Shown: piece by piece, positions 18,264 to 26,970 of the stretch
Layout: every line of letters begins with the position of its first letter
Numbering within the stretch: position 1 is the stretch's first letter
Source: VXRD01 sp965242535
Lineage (GTDB): Bacteria > Latescibacterota > UBA2968
Assembly (NCBI GenBank): GCA_965242535.1
Contig: OZ251458.1
Location: 4,092,001 to 4,156,000 of the forward strand
DNA: 64,000 nucleotides
Reading direction: 5' to 3'
The notes under the pieces: generated by a model
Database searches by the model: none
What the model was told of the DNA's origin: nothing
What the model saw: only the letters and a program-made list of their open reading frames with translations
Translations under genes and position numbers: made by a program

Positions 18264-18875
18264 TCACGCATCGACGGATTGCATCACCGGGCTCGCTTCG
18301 GGCCTATTGGCGTCTGTCGTCACGGCGTTATCGCGCTTGGAGACGCCCCAAAACCCCAACGCATGGGTTATGAAAACCCCAATCCACGCCAAGACACTCG
18401 CGAATAGCGCGATCCCCCAATTATTCAAGGTATCGATCCGCTTGTTCGTCGCTTCATTGCTGGCCTCAATCCACTTATTCGTCGCTTCATTGCTGGTCTC
18501 AATCCGCTTGTTAGTCGCTTCGTTCGTCACTTCGATCAACTTGAGTATGGACTGGCGATTGGCATCAACTTGTTTGCTCAAGGCCTCAATTTGTTTGCTC
18601 AAGGCCTCAATCCGCTCGTTCGTCGCTTCATTGCTGGCCTCAATTCGCTCGTTCGTCGCTTTATTGCTGGCCTCAATTCGCTTATTCGTCGCTTCATTCG
18701 TCACTTCGATCAACCTGAGCGTGGACTGGCGATCGGCCTCGATCTGTTTGCTCAAGGCATCGAATTTTGTCTCGAGTATCGCCATTCTTTCTTCAACACT
18801 CGGATTGGGTGAAGCACCAAAAGCAACACTTGAAAACGACACCAAAACGAATGCGACCAAAAGTCTCGTTGCCAT
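18264..18875 (-). CDS. Exported coiled-coil repeat protein with C-terminal membrane anchor
   Basis: The 203-residue product has a signal peptide (MATRLLVAFVLVSFSSVAFG). Residues 40-150 consist of near-identical 11-residue units of the type NEATNKRIEAS or NEATNERIEAL, broken by ALSKQIEALSKQ. This is a hendecad, stutter-containing coiled coil. A C-terminal hydrophobic segment (WGIALFASVLAWIGVFITHA) would anchor it. The DNA is a matching 33-bp tandem repeat, so copy number may vary between strains. The start follows GGAGGAACTC. It sits 10 nt upstream of the secreted-protein gene. Confidence 0.7.
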   Translation of the reverse strand: MATRLLVAFVLVSFSSVAFGASPNPSVEERMAILETKFDALSKQIEADRQSTLRLIEVTNEATNKRIEASNKATNERIEASNEATNERIEALSKQIEALSKQVDANRQSILKLIEVTNEATNKRIETSNEATNKWIEASNEATNKRIDTLNNWGIALFASVLAWIGVFITHALGFWGVSKRDNAVTTDANRPEASPVMQSVDA

Positions 18876-18975
18876 GAGTTCCTCCGTTCTCCCGTACGGG
18901 CGTAACATTTTACGCCCCAACAGCTAGGGCGAGGGATAGCTGCGCCCTAGCTGTTGGACGCTTCGCTGGGCTTGT

Positions 18976-19392
18976 TCACGCGCCCGAATCGGAATCGCGC
19001 CTTGGCGTTGCGTTATTGAAAAAACTGTCGAGCTTCTCCATTGCGTCTTTGTCGCCCGCAAACATTTGAGCAAGCCCTTGACGCAATTCTTGACGCGCCT
19101 CTTGACGCCCTTCCCGATGCCCTTCTTGACGCCCTTCTCGGTGCCCTTCTCGCCGTTCTCGCTTCTTGAACATCTCATAAAAAATCATGATCGCCTCCAG
19201 TGCTGAAAAAGGAATGAACAACAACAAGACGACAAAGCCCGCCAAGTCGCCCGCGCCTTGAATACCTCGATGCGGATTGAGACCAAATTTATGCAACCAC
19301 AATACAACCGCAAGACCATCGACCAAGAGAAGCCAGAACGCGACAAAACTTTCGTATTTCAATATACGCGAAAATTTAAGCCCTGTATCCAT
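18976..19392 (-). CDS. Small two-helix membrane protein with charged REGRQE repeats
   Basis: The 138-residue product has two hydrophobic helices (residues 20-40 and 55-78) and then a cytoplasmic tail made of repeats of REGHREGRQEGH type, ending in a short helical domain. Tails with such Arg/Glu/Gly repeats are seen in many unrelated proteins that resemble Rpn or transposase-like families; I cannot assign one. The start at 19392 follows AAGGGGTTAAG. Nothing indicates function. Confidence 0.5.
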   Translation of the reverse strand: MDTGLKFSRILKYESFVAFWLLLVDGLAVVLWLHKFGLNPHRGIQGAGDLAGFVVLLLFIPFSALEAIMIFYEMFKKRERREGHREGRQEGHREGRQEARQELRQGLAQMFAGDKDAMEKLDSFFNNATPRRDSDSGA

Positions 19393-19458
19393 CTTAACCC
19401 CTTTCATTGACCGATATTTTCAAATGTATGGTCTTTAATGTTTGAACGCGAGAAAGGT

Positions 19459-21606
19459 TCAACGGGATCTGCCCCCGCGTTTTTTTCGGGTGCGTTTGGG
19501 GCCGCCCCTTCCCCTGTGCGACAGAAGGTGAAAATCGATCCGCAGGCGTTGGCGGTCGAGTTGGGCGAGTTGCACGCGGACCGAATCCCCGAGCCGAAAG
19601 GTCGTCCCGGTGCGGTCGCCGACGAGCGCGCCTTGCAATTCGCGGTACATATAATAATCGTCGTGGAGATATTTGACGTGAACCAAGCCCTCGATGAGCA
19701 CATCGCAAAGTTGCACAAAAAAGCCGATGGGACGCACATCGACGATGGTGGCATCAAAACGCTGGCCTATTTTGTCTTCGAGATAGCGGATTTGCATCAA
19801 CTGAACGGCATCCCATTCGGCCCTTTGCGCGGCGATTTCGCGCTCGGTTGCCAAATCGCCAATCTCGGGCAGGCGGCGGGCGCGGCGCGCCATGCTGCCG
19901 GGCGCGGTCGAGTCGTTGATCGCGGCGCGCAAGGCGCGGTGGAGGAGCAGATCGGGATAGCGGCGAATCGGCGACGTGAAGTGCGTATAGGTATCGCAGG
20001 CCAATCCAAAATGGCCGCGGTCGACGGGGGTATAGACCGCTTTTTTCATGGAGCGCAACAAGCGGTTGCACAAGATATGCCCAATGGGTTCGTCCCGAAA
20101 CACGTCGAGAAACCGCTGGATGCTGCCCGGTTGCGCGGGGTCTGGCAAGCGATAGCCCAACGCTTTGCCCAAGTCGCAAAACGAGGCGAGTTTCTCGGCA
20201 TCGGGCGGTTCGTGTACGCGATAGAGAATGGGAATCCCGCGCTCGGTCGCATATCTGGCGACGATTTCATTGCCCAACAGCATAAACTCTTCGATGAGGC
20301 GGTGGCTGTTCAATCGCGCTTGCGGATGAATGTCGATGGGACGGCCCTCGTCGTCGAGAATAATTTGCGGCTCGGGAATTTCAAAATCAATCGCGCCCCT
20401 GTCCCTGCGTTTCGCCATTAGCACCCCTCGCAGCGCGTCCATGCGCTTGAGGATATCGGCAAAGGGTCGGGCCGGGTTGTCGCCCTCGCGCCGGTCGATC
20501 ACATCTTGCACGTCTTCATAAGACAGGCGGCCGCGACTGCGGATGACGGTTTCCGCGATCTGCGCGTCGAGCAACTCGCCATCGGGGGCGATGCGCGCTA
20601 GGATGCTCATGGTCAGGCGGTCTTCGCGCGGGCGCAGGGAACAGATATTTGCAGAGAGTTTTTCCGGCAACATGGGGATCACGCGGTCGGGCAGATAAAC
20701 GCTGCAACCGCGCGCCATCGCCTCGCGGTCGAGGGGCGAACCCTCGGGCACGTAGTGGCTGACGTCGGCGATGTGAATGCCCAAGCAGGAGTTCCCGTCG
20801 TCCAAGACTTGCAGGGACACGGCATCGTCGTGATCGCGCGCGTCTGCCGGGTCGATGGTAAAACAGGTCAGGTCGCGCAAGTCGAGGCGGCGTTCAATTT
20901 CAGCGGGGGGAATGGCTCGCGGAGCCGCGTCTGCCGCATCGAGTACGGGACCGGGGAACTCGAGGGAGAGGCCTCGCTTTTTGATGAAGACCAGGGTCTC
21001 GATGCGCGGGTCGTCGGAAGCGCCCAAGATTTCGACGAGTTGCCCTTGGGGTTGGGCGTGAACAGAGGGAAAGGTGAGATGCACGACGACTTTTTGGCCG
21101 GGTTCGGCTCGATGGTCATGGGATATGGGAATGCGTACGGAGATGCGCGGATCGTCCGAGACAAAAACGCCGAGACCGCCCTTTTCGAGATACGTGCCCA
21201 CCACGCTTTGCTCGGCGCGTGCAACGATGCGAACCAACTCGCCTTCTGGCCGCTTGCCGCCCCATGCGGTGACGCGCACCGCGACGCGGTCGCCGTGTAG
21301 GGCTGATCCAATGTGTTTTGCCGAAATGAAAATCTCTTCGCCCCCATCTTCGGGCGCGAGCAGGCCATAGCCGCTGGTCTGTATGCCAAGGCGACCGACG
21401 GCGAGGCCGTGGTCGGATGGCACGCCATACCTGTTGTGGCGCAGCTTGACGAGGATACCATCGCGCACCATGTGGCGAATCAGGCGGCGAAATTTTGGAT
21501 AATCCCGATCCGATACGCAAAGGGCGCGCGCGAGTTCCCGAATTTTGAGCGGTCGCTTGGCGTGTTGGCGCGAAAAATCCAAGACCTGATCGCGAGAAAT
21601 GGGCAT
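19459..21606 (-). CDS. rnr: Ribonuclease R (RNB/S1 family 3'-5' exoribonuclease)
   Basis: The 715-residue product shows the RNase R order. A winged-helix N-terminus (IRELARALCVSDRDYPKFRR) is followed by cold-shock domains with FGxL-like GLLAPEDGGEEIF. The RNB catalytic centre follows (ADARDHDDAVSL, then HIADVSHYV and TSPIRRYPDL), with a C-terminal S1 domain and a basic tail (RGGPKRTRKKRGGRSR). It degrades structured RNA. The ATG at 21606 is where conservation begins; the longer frame upstream overlaps the divergent gene's leader. Confidence 0.9.
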   Translation of the reverse strand: MPISRDQVLDFSRQHAKRPLKIRELARALCVSDRDYPKFRRLIRHMVRDGILVKLRHNRYGVPSDHGLAVGRLGIQTSGYGLLAPEDGGEEIFISAKHIGSALHGDRVAVRVTAWGGKRPEGELVRIVARAEQSVVGTYLEKGGLGVFVSDDPRISVRIPISHDHRAEPGQKVVVHLTFPSVHAQPQGQLVEILGASDDPRIETLVFIKKRGLSLEFPGPVLDAADAAPRAIPPAEIERRLDLRDLTCFTIDPADARDHDDAVSLQVLDDGNSCLGIHIADVSHYVPEGSPLDREAMARGCSVYLPDRVIPMLPEKLSANICSLRPREDRLTMSILARIAPDGELLDAQIAETVIRSRGRLSYEDVQDVIDRREGDNPARPFADILKRMDALRGVLMAKRRDRGAIDFEIPEPQIILDDEGRPIDIHPQARLNSHRLIEEFMLLGNEIVARYATERGIPILYRVHEPPDAEKLASFCDLGKALGYRLPDPAQPGSIQRFLDVFRDEPIGHILCNRLLRSMKKAVYTPVDRGHFGLACDTYTHFTSPIRRYPDLLLHRALRAAINDSTAPGSMARRARRLPEIGDLATEREIAAQRAEWDAVQLMQIRYLEDKIGQRFDATIVDVRPIGFFVQLCDVLIEGLVHVKYLHDDYYMYRELQGALVGDRTGTTFRLGDSVRVQLAQLDRQRLRIDFHLLSHRGRGGPKRTRKKRGGRSR

Positions 21607-21740
21607 GTTTTTTGAGATGGGAATGAGGGTGTTCAACTGGGCGGGATATGGGATGGGATGGCTTGACTTCAAGTGCCGAAGCGTTATACTGCTGCGGGAG
21701 AAAACGACGCGGGAATATACGGAAAGGGCGCGAAAAAGCA

Positions 21741-22826
21741 ATGCAAAAGCTCTGGATCTTCACGGCGACTTTGATATGCTTTGTGGGGTGCGCCGCGCAA
21801 TACGTTCTGGCGCCGGATGGCGAATACGATTACCGCGTGCCGGTTGGACGGGGCGATGCCCGATCCGGATTTGAAACCCTATTTGTCTCAACCGTGAAAG
21901 TGATCTGGACGCCGCAATACGCCAATGTGTTTTACGCGCATAACATGAGAAATGACCGGGGCTTGTCGCTCCGCTTGCCGCTCGCAGATGGCGACAGCCC
22001 CACGGGCTATCGGCTGTTGCGAGATGGCATCCGAGAGACCGTCGATTCGTATTCCAAAGTGGGCACGGCACTCGTGATCGCGCGGCAATTAGCTGCCAAT
22101 CAATACGATGCCGCTATCGCGCTGACGGTTGCCCATCTGGTGACCTCGCCCGATACCATTCGGTATTACATGCGGGATGCGCGGGGCATGGAAACGCGCG
22201 TGCTCGAGCGGATTTCCGTTAAGATCAGCGCCGCGTTGCAGGTGGTCAACCGCGATGGCGAGAGCATCCATTCAAAAATTATTCGCCTCGACCGGGAAGC
22301 GGATCTCGCTTTGCTCAAACTCGATATCCCCCATGTGATGCAAAAGCCCACGCCCTTTTTGTTGCCTATCGGCGAGACGTCGGATCTGCGATGGGGCAAT
22401 TTTGTCTATATCGTCGGCCATCCAAAAAGCAAGACGCGCCTCACCGCGGGCACGGTGAGTTTGGACGATTATCACAAAGATCGGTTTTTTGTCGATGCGG
22501 CCATCCGCGCGGGCTACAGCGGCGGCCCCGTGGTTGCGGTGCGCGATGGCTTGCCGAATTTGGAACTCGTGGGCCTGTGCCGCGGCGCGACGACCGAGAC
22601 GTTCCGGCTGTTGGTGCCCGACCGCAGGTTGAACGAGGGCACTGTGTTGTCGCCCGAGTTGCTCGGTCAAATATCGGTGGCACAGCGCGAGGTCGTGGAC
22701 CCCGGTTTGGGCTTTGTCGTGGGCATTGAGGCCGTCAAGCGATTTTTGTTGGACAGCCGCGAGCCGTTGCGCGCAACGGGGTTGGACATCAAAACCGATC
22801 CGGCATTGCGAATGTGGGGGTTTTGA
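21741..22826 (+). CDS. Trypsin-like serine protease lipoprotein
   Basis: The 361-residue product has a lipoprotein signal (LICFVGC). The catalytic triad reads His in LTVAHLV, Asp in READLALLKLD and Ser in GYSGGPVV, as in DegP/HtrA-type S1 proteases, but there is no PDZ domain. It would be anchored in the periplasm or outer membrane. The gene diverges from rnr and lies 68 nt before the nickel superoxide dismutase gene on the same strand. Whether it processes that neighbour is only a guess from position. Confidence 0.75.
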   Translation: MQKLWIFTATLICFVGCAAQYVLAPDGEYDYRVPVGRGDARSGFETLFVSTVKVIWTPQYANVFYAHNMRNDRGLSLRLPLADGDSPTGYRLLRDGIRETVDSYSKVGTALVIARQLAANQYDAAIALTVAHLVTSPDTIRYYMRDARGMETRVLERISVKISAALQVVNRDGESIHSKIIRLDREADLALLKLDIPHVMQKPTPFLLPIGETSDLRWGNFVYIVGHPKSKTRLTAGTVSLDDYHKDRFFVDAAIRAGYSGGPVVAVRDGLPNLELVGLCRGATTETFRLLVPDRRLNEGTVLSPELLGQISVAQREVVDPGLGFVVGIEAVKRFLLDSREPLRATGLDIKTDPALRMWGF

Positions 22827-22894
22827 TTTTGGGCGGATTTGTGTTATATTGACCGCGAGACGCAGTCGTTCACTTTTTTTTGGAGGAGATCGAG

Positions 22895-23347
22895 ATGAGA
22901 TATCGTATTTTGCTGGCGCTGAGTTTGTTTCTCTATCCCGCGCTCGCCCGCGGCCACTGCGAGATTCCGTGCGGGATCTACGGCGACGAGGGGCGGTTTG
23001 CCGCCCTGTTGGAAGACGTGGACACCATTGAAAAATCCATGAACGAAATCGAAAAATTGTCGGGAGAAAGCGCGAAGAATGCCAATCAGATCGCGCGGTG
23101 GGTGATCAACAAAGAACGCCATGCGGACCACATCCGCGATGTCGTGGCGCAATATTTTCTCGCGCAACGGATCAAAGAGCCGGCAGAGGGCGATGCCGCG
23201 GCGATGAAAGCCTATACGGACAAGTTGGTCGCGTTGCACAAAATCATTCGCACGGCGATGACGTGCAAGCAGACCACAGACCCGGCCAATGCCAAAGCCC
23301 TGCGCGATCTCGTGCTGGCGTTCCAAGCCCTCTACAACGCCGAGTAG
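22895..23347 (+). CDS. sodN: Nickel-dependent superoxide dismutase with Sec-type signal peptide
   Basis: The 150-residue product carries the nickel-hook motif HCEIPCGIY at residues 21-29, matching HCDLPCGVY of known NiSODs, followed by the four-helix-bundle body. His1, Cys2 and Cys6 of the mature enzyme correspond to H21, C22 and C26. The preceding 20 residues (MRYRILLALSLFLYPALARG) look like a cleavable Sec signal rather than the short propeptide removed by SodX in Streptomyces. The ATG follows TTGGAGGAG. No sodX-like S26 peptidase gene is adjacent. The enzyme disproportionates superoxide, here probably outside the cytoplasm. Confidence 0.9.
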   Translation: MRYRILLALSLFLYPALARGHCEIPCGIYGDEGRFAALLEDVDTIEKSMNEIEKLSGESAKNANQIARWVINKERHADHIRDVVAQYFLAQRIKEPAEGDAAAMKAYTDKLVALHKIIRTAMTCKQTTDPANAKALRDLVLAFQALYNAE

Positions 23348-23371
23348 TTTGGGCGATGCTTCCCTTTTGAG

Positions 23372-23406
23372 TGGGACGGTCTCGATGGAGATCGTCCCAT
23401 TTTTTT
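23372..23406 (+). terminator. Rho-independent terminator after sodN
   Basis: GGGACGGTCTC pairs with GAGATCGTCCC (one G:U) around a GATG loop and is followed by seven Ts. It separates sodN from groESL. Confidence 0.85.
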
Positions 23407-23415
23407 AATTTTTTC

Positions 23416-23444
23416 TTGCGTTGTCACATGGACTTTGATATATT
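23416..23444 (+). promoter_or_regulatory. Probable housekeeping-sigma promoter of groESL
   Basis: TTGCGT (23416-23421) and TATATT (23439-23444) are separated by 17 nt, placing the start of transcription at about the beginning of the CIRCE element. The -35 match is only partial. Confidence 0.5.
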
Positions 23445-23453
23445 CTGCCCGCG

Positions 23454-23480
23454 TTAGCACTCGAAGGCCGAGAGTGCTAA
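23454..23480 (+). promoter_or_regulatory. CIRCE operator (HrcA-binding inverted repeat)
   Basis: TTAGCACTC, nine bases, GAGTGCTAA: an exact match to the CIRCE consensus. It lies 50 nt upstream of the groES start. CIRCE binds the repressor HrcA, so groESL here should be heat-inducible through HrcA. Confidence 0.95.
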
Positions 23481-23530
23481 AAGAGAAATCCATTCGTTTT
23501 TCACCCCACCTCGCACAAGGAGGCATAGCA

Positions 23531-23821
23531 ATGGCGCAGGTGAAACCCCTCGGGGATCGCGTGTTGGTCAGGCCCGTTGAGGAAGACGAGCAGGTCAAGG
23601 GCGGCATCATCATTCCCGATACAGCCAAAGAAAAACCCCAACGGGGCGAAATCGCGGCTGTTGGCGATGGCAAGGTCGACGATTCCGGCAACAGGATTGC
23701 ATTGTCGGTCGCAGTCGGCGATACGGTGCTCTACGGCAAGTACTCGGGTACGGAAGTCAATCTGGATGACGAAGACTATCTGATTATGCCCGAAGGCGAT
23801 ATTTTGGCGGTGATCGAGTAA
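23531..23821 (+). CDS. groS: Co-chaperonin GroES
   Basis: The 96-residue product is a full-length Cpn10: VKPLGDRVLVRPVEEDE at the start, the mobile loop KGGIIIPDTAKEKPQRGEI, and VGDTVLYGKYSGTEV. It caps GroEL and helps fold cytoplasmic proteins. The ATG follows AAGGAGGCATAGCA. It is co-transcribed with groEL, which starts 32 nt downstream, under CIRCE control. Confidence 0.95.
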   Translation: MAQVKPLGDRVLVRPVEEDEQVKGGIIIPDTAKEKPQRGEIAAVGDGKVDDSGNRIALSVAVGDTVLYGKYSGTEVNLDDEDYLIMPEGDILAVIE

Positions 23822-23853
23822 CCCGCATTCAAGTTTCGATCAGGAGGAACAAA

Positions 23854-25476
23854 ATGCCCAAGCAACTCGAATTTGATGTTGCAGCCCGCGAAGCCCTCAA
23901 ACGAGGTGTGGACCAGTTGTCCGACACGGTGAAAGTGACGCTGGGGCCCAAGGGGCGCAATGTCGTTCTGGACAAAAAGTTCGGTTCGCCCACAGTGACC
24001 AAAGATGGCGTTACAGTGGCCAAAGAAGTCGAATTGGAAGACCCCTATGAAAATATGGGTGCCCAGATGCTCAAGGAAGTCGCTTCCAAGACTTCCGACG
24101 TGGCAGGCGATGGCACGACCACAGCCACGGTGCTCGCACAGTCGATTTTCCACCAGGGCTTGCGTAATGTGACGGCAGGTGCCAACCCCATGGATCTCAA
24201 GCGCGGCATCGACAAGGCCGTTGCGGCGGCTGTCCAATGCGTGCAGGATTTGAGCAAGCCCGTGGCCGGGCGCACGGATATCGCCCAAGTTGCGACCACG
24301 TCTGCCAACAACGACACGGCCATTGGCGATTTGATCGCCGATGCCATGGAAAAAGTGGGCAAAGACGGCGTGATCACGGTCGAGGAAGCCCGTAGCATCG
24401 AGACCACGCTCGATGTGGTGGAAGGCATGCAGTTTGACCGCGGGTATGTGTCGCCCTATTTCGTGACCGATCCGGACAACATGGAAGCCGTGCTGGAAGA
24501 GGCGTATATTTTGATTCACGACAAGAAAATTTCGGCCATGCGCGACTTGCTTCCCGTGCTCGAAAAAATCGCGCAGACCGGCAAGCCCCTGATGATCATC
24601 GCCGAAGATATCGAAGGCGAAGCCCTGGCCACCTTGGTGGTGAACAAAGTGCGCGGCACCTTGAAAGTCGCCGCGGTGAAAGCGCCTGGCTTTGGCGACC
24701 GCCGCACGGCAATGCTGGAAGACATCGCCATTTTGACCGGCGGTCGCGTGCTGTCTGAAGATGCGGGCTTCAAGCTGGAAAACGCCACCACCGCCGATCT
24801 CGGCGAAGCCAAACGCATCACCATCGACAAAGACAACACGACGATTGTCGAAGGCGCAGGCGAACGCGCAGACATTCAAGGCCGCGTGGGGCAAATTCGC
24901 AGGCAGATCGACGAAACCACATCCGATTACGACCGCGAAAAGTTGCAAGAACGCCTGGCCAAACTCGCCGGCGGGGTGGCGGTGATCAATGTGGGCGCGG
25001 CAACGGAAACCGAAATGAAAGAAAAAAAGGCCCGCGTTGAAGACGCCCTGCACGCGACGCGCGCCGCGGTTGAAGAAGGCATCGTGCCCGGCGGTGGCGT
25101 GGCGTTGATTCGCGCTGCGGCCGGCCTGGACGAAGCCCGCGAGAATGTCCCTGGCGACGAAAAAACCGGCGTGGATATCGTGCGCCGCGCGCTGGAAGAG
25201 CCGCTGCGTCAAATCGCCGACAATGCCGGCGTTGAAGGCGCGTTGGTGGTGCAAAAGGTCGCGGCCGGCGAGGGCAATTTGGGCTACAACGCCGATACGG
25301 ATTCCTATGAGGATATGATCAAAGCAGGCGTGCCCGACCCGACCAAAGTGACGCGGTCTGCACTCGAAAACGCCGCTTCCATTGCCAGCCTGTTGCTGAC
25401 GACCGAAGCACTGGTGGCCGATATTCCCGAACCCGAACCCCCTGCCCCCGCACCTCCGGGCGGTGGGATGTATTAA
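23854..25476 (+). CDS. groL: Chaperonin GroEL
   Basis: The 540-residue product is a complete Cpn60 with LGPKGRNVVLDKKFG, the ATP-site motif GDGTTTATVLAQ and VPGGGVALIRA. The C-terminus is unusual: instead of GGM repeats it ends in a Pro/Glu stretch (EPEPPAPAPPGGGMY). GroEL forms the folding chamber with GroES. A good ribosome binding site (CAGGAGGA) precedes the ATG. It is followed by a strong terminator, closing the operon. Confidence 0.95.
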   Translation: MPKQLEFDVAAREALKRGVDQLSDTVKVTLGPKGRNVVLDKKFGSPTVTKDGVTVAKEVELEDPYENMGAQMLKEVASKTSDVAGDGTTTATVLAQSIFHQGLRNVTAGANPMDLKRGIDKAVAAAVQCVQDLSKPVAGRTDIAQVATTSANNDTAIGDLIADAMEKVGKDGVITVEEARSIETTLDVVEGMQFDRGYVSPYFVTDPDNMEAVLEEAYILIHDKKISAMRDLLPVLEKIAQTGKPLMIIAEDIEGEALATLVVNKVRGTLKVAAVKAPGFGDRRTAMLEDIAILTGGRVLSEDAGFKLENATTADLGEAKRITIDKDNTTIVEGAGERADIQGRVGQIRRQIDETTSDYDREKLQERLAKLAGGVAVINVGAATETEMKEKKARVEDALHATRAAVEEGIVPGGGVALIRAAAGLDEARENVPGDEKTGVDIVRRALEEPLRQIADNAGVEGALVVQKVAAGEGNLGYNADTDSYEDMIKAGVPDPTKVTRSALENAASIASLLLTTEALVADIPEPEPPAPAPPGGGMY

Positions 25477-25500
25477 CGCTGTCGGCTTTTAAGCAAAAGA

Positions 25501-25528
25501 GGACACCCGGTTGGGTGTCCTTTTTTTT
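25501..25528 (+). terminator. Rho-independent terminator after groEL
   Basis: GGACACCC-GGTT-GGGTGTCC is a perfect 8-bp hairpin followed by eight Ts. Confidence 0.95.
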
Positions 25529-25587
25529 GATCTTCTCTCATCCCGTTTCCGCGCTATCTCGACCGCATAATTTAGGAGGCGATAGCG

Positions 25588-25725
25588 ATGTCGTGTGTTC
25601 TGAAATTTCTGAGTGCGCTGATCGGGATGGGATTGCTCGCCTGCCGTCAGGGTACAGGAGCGCGGACGGCTCAATCCCAGATGGCAGGGGAAGGAAATTG
25701 GTTTTCGCTGTTGTCGTTCGTCTGA
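25588..25725 (+). CDS. Very small lipoprotein (45 aa)
   Basis: An ATG at 25588 sits behind an ideal Shine-Dalgarno (TTTAGGAGGCGATAGCG) and opens 45 codons. The product starts MSCVLKFLSALIGMGLLAC: a short signal with a lipobox (GLLAC, Cys19). Only about 26 residues remain after lipidation (RQGTGARTAQSQMAGEG, then a hydrophobic end). Tiny entericidin-like lipoproteins have this form, but I see no specific family match. It sits between the groEL terminator and the convergent sialidase gene. Confidence 0.55.
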   Translation: MSCVLKFLSALIGMGLLACRQGTGARTAQSQMAGEGNWFSLLSFV

Positions 25726-25748
25726 ACGCCGATTCTGAATTTTGCGAG

Positions 25749-26774
25749 CTATATTCTGAACCGCTCAAAAATCAGGTGTTCATAAGGATGCGCTTCTCCC
25801 GCCTCATACAAACAACTTATGTCGCCATTGGGTAAGCGTGCCAGACACGAATACGCTGCCGGGCCCTTGTGCAACAATTTCTCCCGAGGCCATGTCTGCC
25901 CGCCATCTTCACTCAACCGAACAGTTAGGTTCACGCGCTCGCCTCGTCCCTTGCCCGGATAGAATCGGGTTCCCCGCGTGGGATTTTCTGGCGGCGTGGG
26001 CGATACGGGATTTGAAAAGACCAATCGGTCGCCGTTGCCCACCAAACTCGCCTGACATTTTGGACACGGCAAATTCGCATCATGCGCGATCTGTGACCAA
26101 TGGTGCCCCCCATCTCGACTCACCGAGATCCCGCGCACCCCTTCGCTGTGCGTCTGCATCCGAATGTTCACCATCAACGACCCATCGGCTAGTTCCACGA
26201 CCTGACACTCATTTGCCCCCGGCGCGATCACCGCGCTCAGTTGCCACGTCGCCCCGTGGTCATCGCTGTAAATGACGTGTGAACCATTGCCGTAGGTTTC
26301 ATCCGCTCGATGATCGCACGGGATCACCAGCCGCCCTTCGCGTTCTCCCCGTTGCAGTTGAATGCCAACGCCCGGCCCTGTCGCGTACCAATTCCACGCG
26401 GCCTTCTTCACATCCGCGGTAATCTCCACGGGATCGGTCCAGGTCTTGCCGTCATCTTCGCTGTGCGCGATCAACACATCGTCATTTTCCCGACAAAACG
26501 GCAACCAGATCGCGCCCGTGTCCGCATCCAAAACGGGACACGGATTGCCTATCGTCACCTCGCCCGGCTCGCCGTAAATCAATTGCTGTTCGGCCCAGGT
26601 TTCGCCTCCGTCTTCCGACCGCTTCACCAGCAAATCGAGATCCCCGTGATCCCCGCGGCCATTGCGCCGCCCCTCGCAAAACGCCAGCAAGGTGCCCGCG
26701 TTTGTCGCCAGCAACGCGGGAATGCGGTAGGTGTGATACCCCGCTTGCCCGCTGGTAAATACAGGTGTTTTCAT
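25749..26774 (-). CDS. Sialidase-family (GH33-like) exo-glycosidase or BNR-repeat protein
   Basis: The 341-residue product forms a six-bladed propeller signature: YRIPALL near residue 17 and four or five Asp-box repeats (SEDGGETW, SEDDGKTW, SDDHGATW, SRDGGHHW, SEDGGQTW). These are found in sialidases that release terminal sialic acid and in related BNR proteins. No signal peptide is visible with the ATG at 26774, so it may be cytoplasmic. It neighbours a sugar-acid dehydratase, a glycosidase and a sulfatase, which fits host- or algal-glycan use. Confidence 0.8.
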   Translation of the reverse strand: MKTPVFTSGQAGYHTYRIPALLATNAGTLLAFCEGRRNGRGDHGDLDLLVKRSEDGGETWAEQQLIYGEPGEVTIGNPCPVLDADTGAIWLPFCRENDDVLIAHSEDDGKTWTDPVEITADVKKAAWNWYATGPGVGIQLQRGEREGRLVIPCDHRADETYGNGSHVIYSDDHGATWQLSAVIAPGANECQVVELADGSLMVNIRMQTHSEGVRGISVSRDGGHHWSQIAHDANLPCPKCQASLVGNGDRLVFSNPVSPTPPENPTRGTRFYPGKGRGERVNLTVRLSEDGGQTWPREKLLHKGPAAYSCLARLPNGDISCLYEAGEAHPYEHLIFERFRI

Positions 26775-26881
26775 TTTATTTTTTCCTAAAGTCAACGCGC
26801 ACAGGCGTAGCCTACAACGCAGCGCAACGAGTAATCACAACTGACCGTCTCTCGAGCGAGTTCATCGACGAAAGGATGCAC

Positions 26882-26907
26882 GGACAGGCACGGGGCCTGT
26901 CCCTACG
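26882..26907. repeat. REP-like palindrome between sialidase and dehydratase genes
   Basis: GGACAGGC/GGCCTGTCC arms around a CACGG loop. Together with a GTAGGCTACGCCTGTG-like repeat (about 26799-26820, reverse orientation, also near 34583 and 48338) it fills the 26775-26970 gap. Confidence 0.75.
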
Positions 26908-26970
26908 GTTACGGGTTGGGGTCGGTTGCCAAATGAGATGACCGCTTTATCGATGGTCATTCGCACTTTT

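Noticed and set aside
25515..25835. 106-codon frame overlapping the groEL terminator and sialidase end
   Set aside because: Starts within the terminator and has no protein-like composition; the small lipoprotein frame is better supported.
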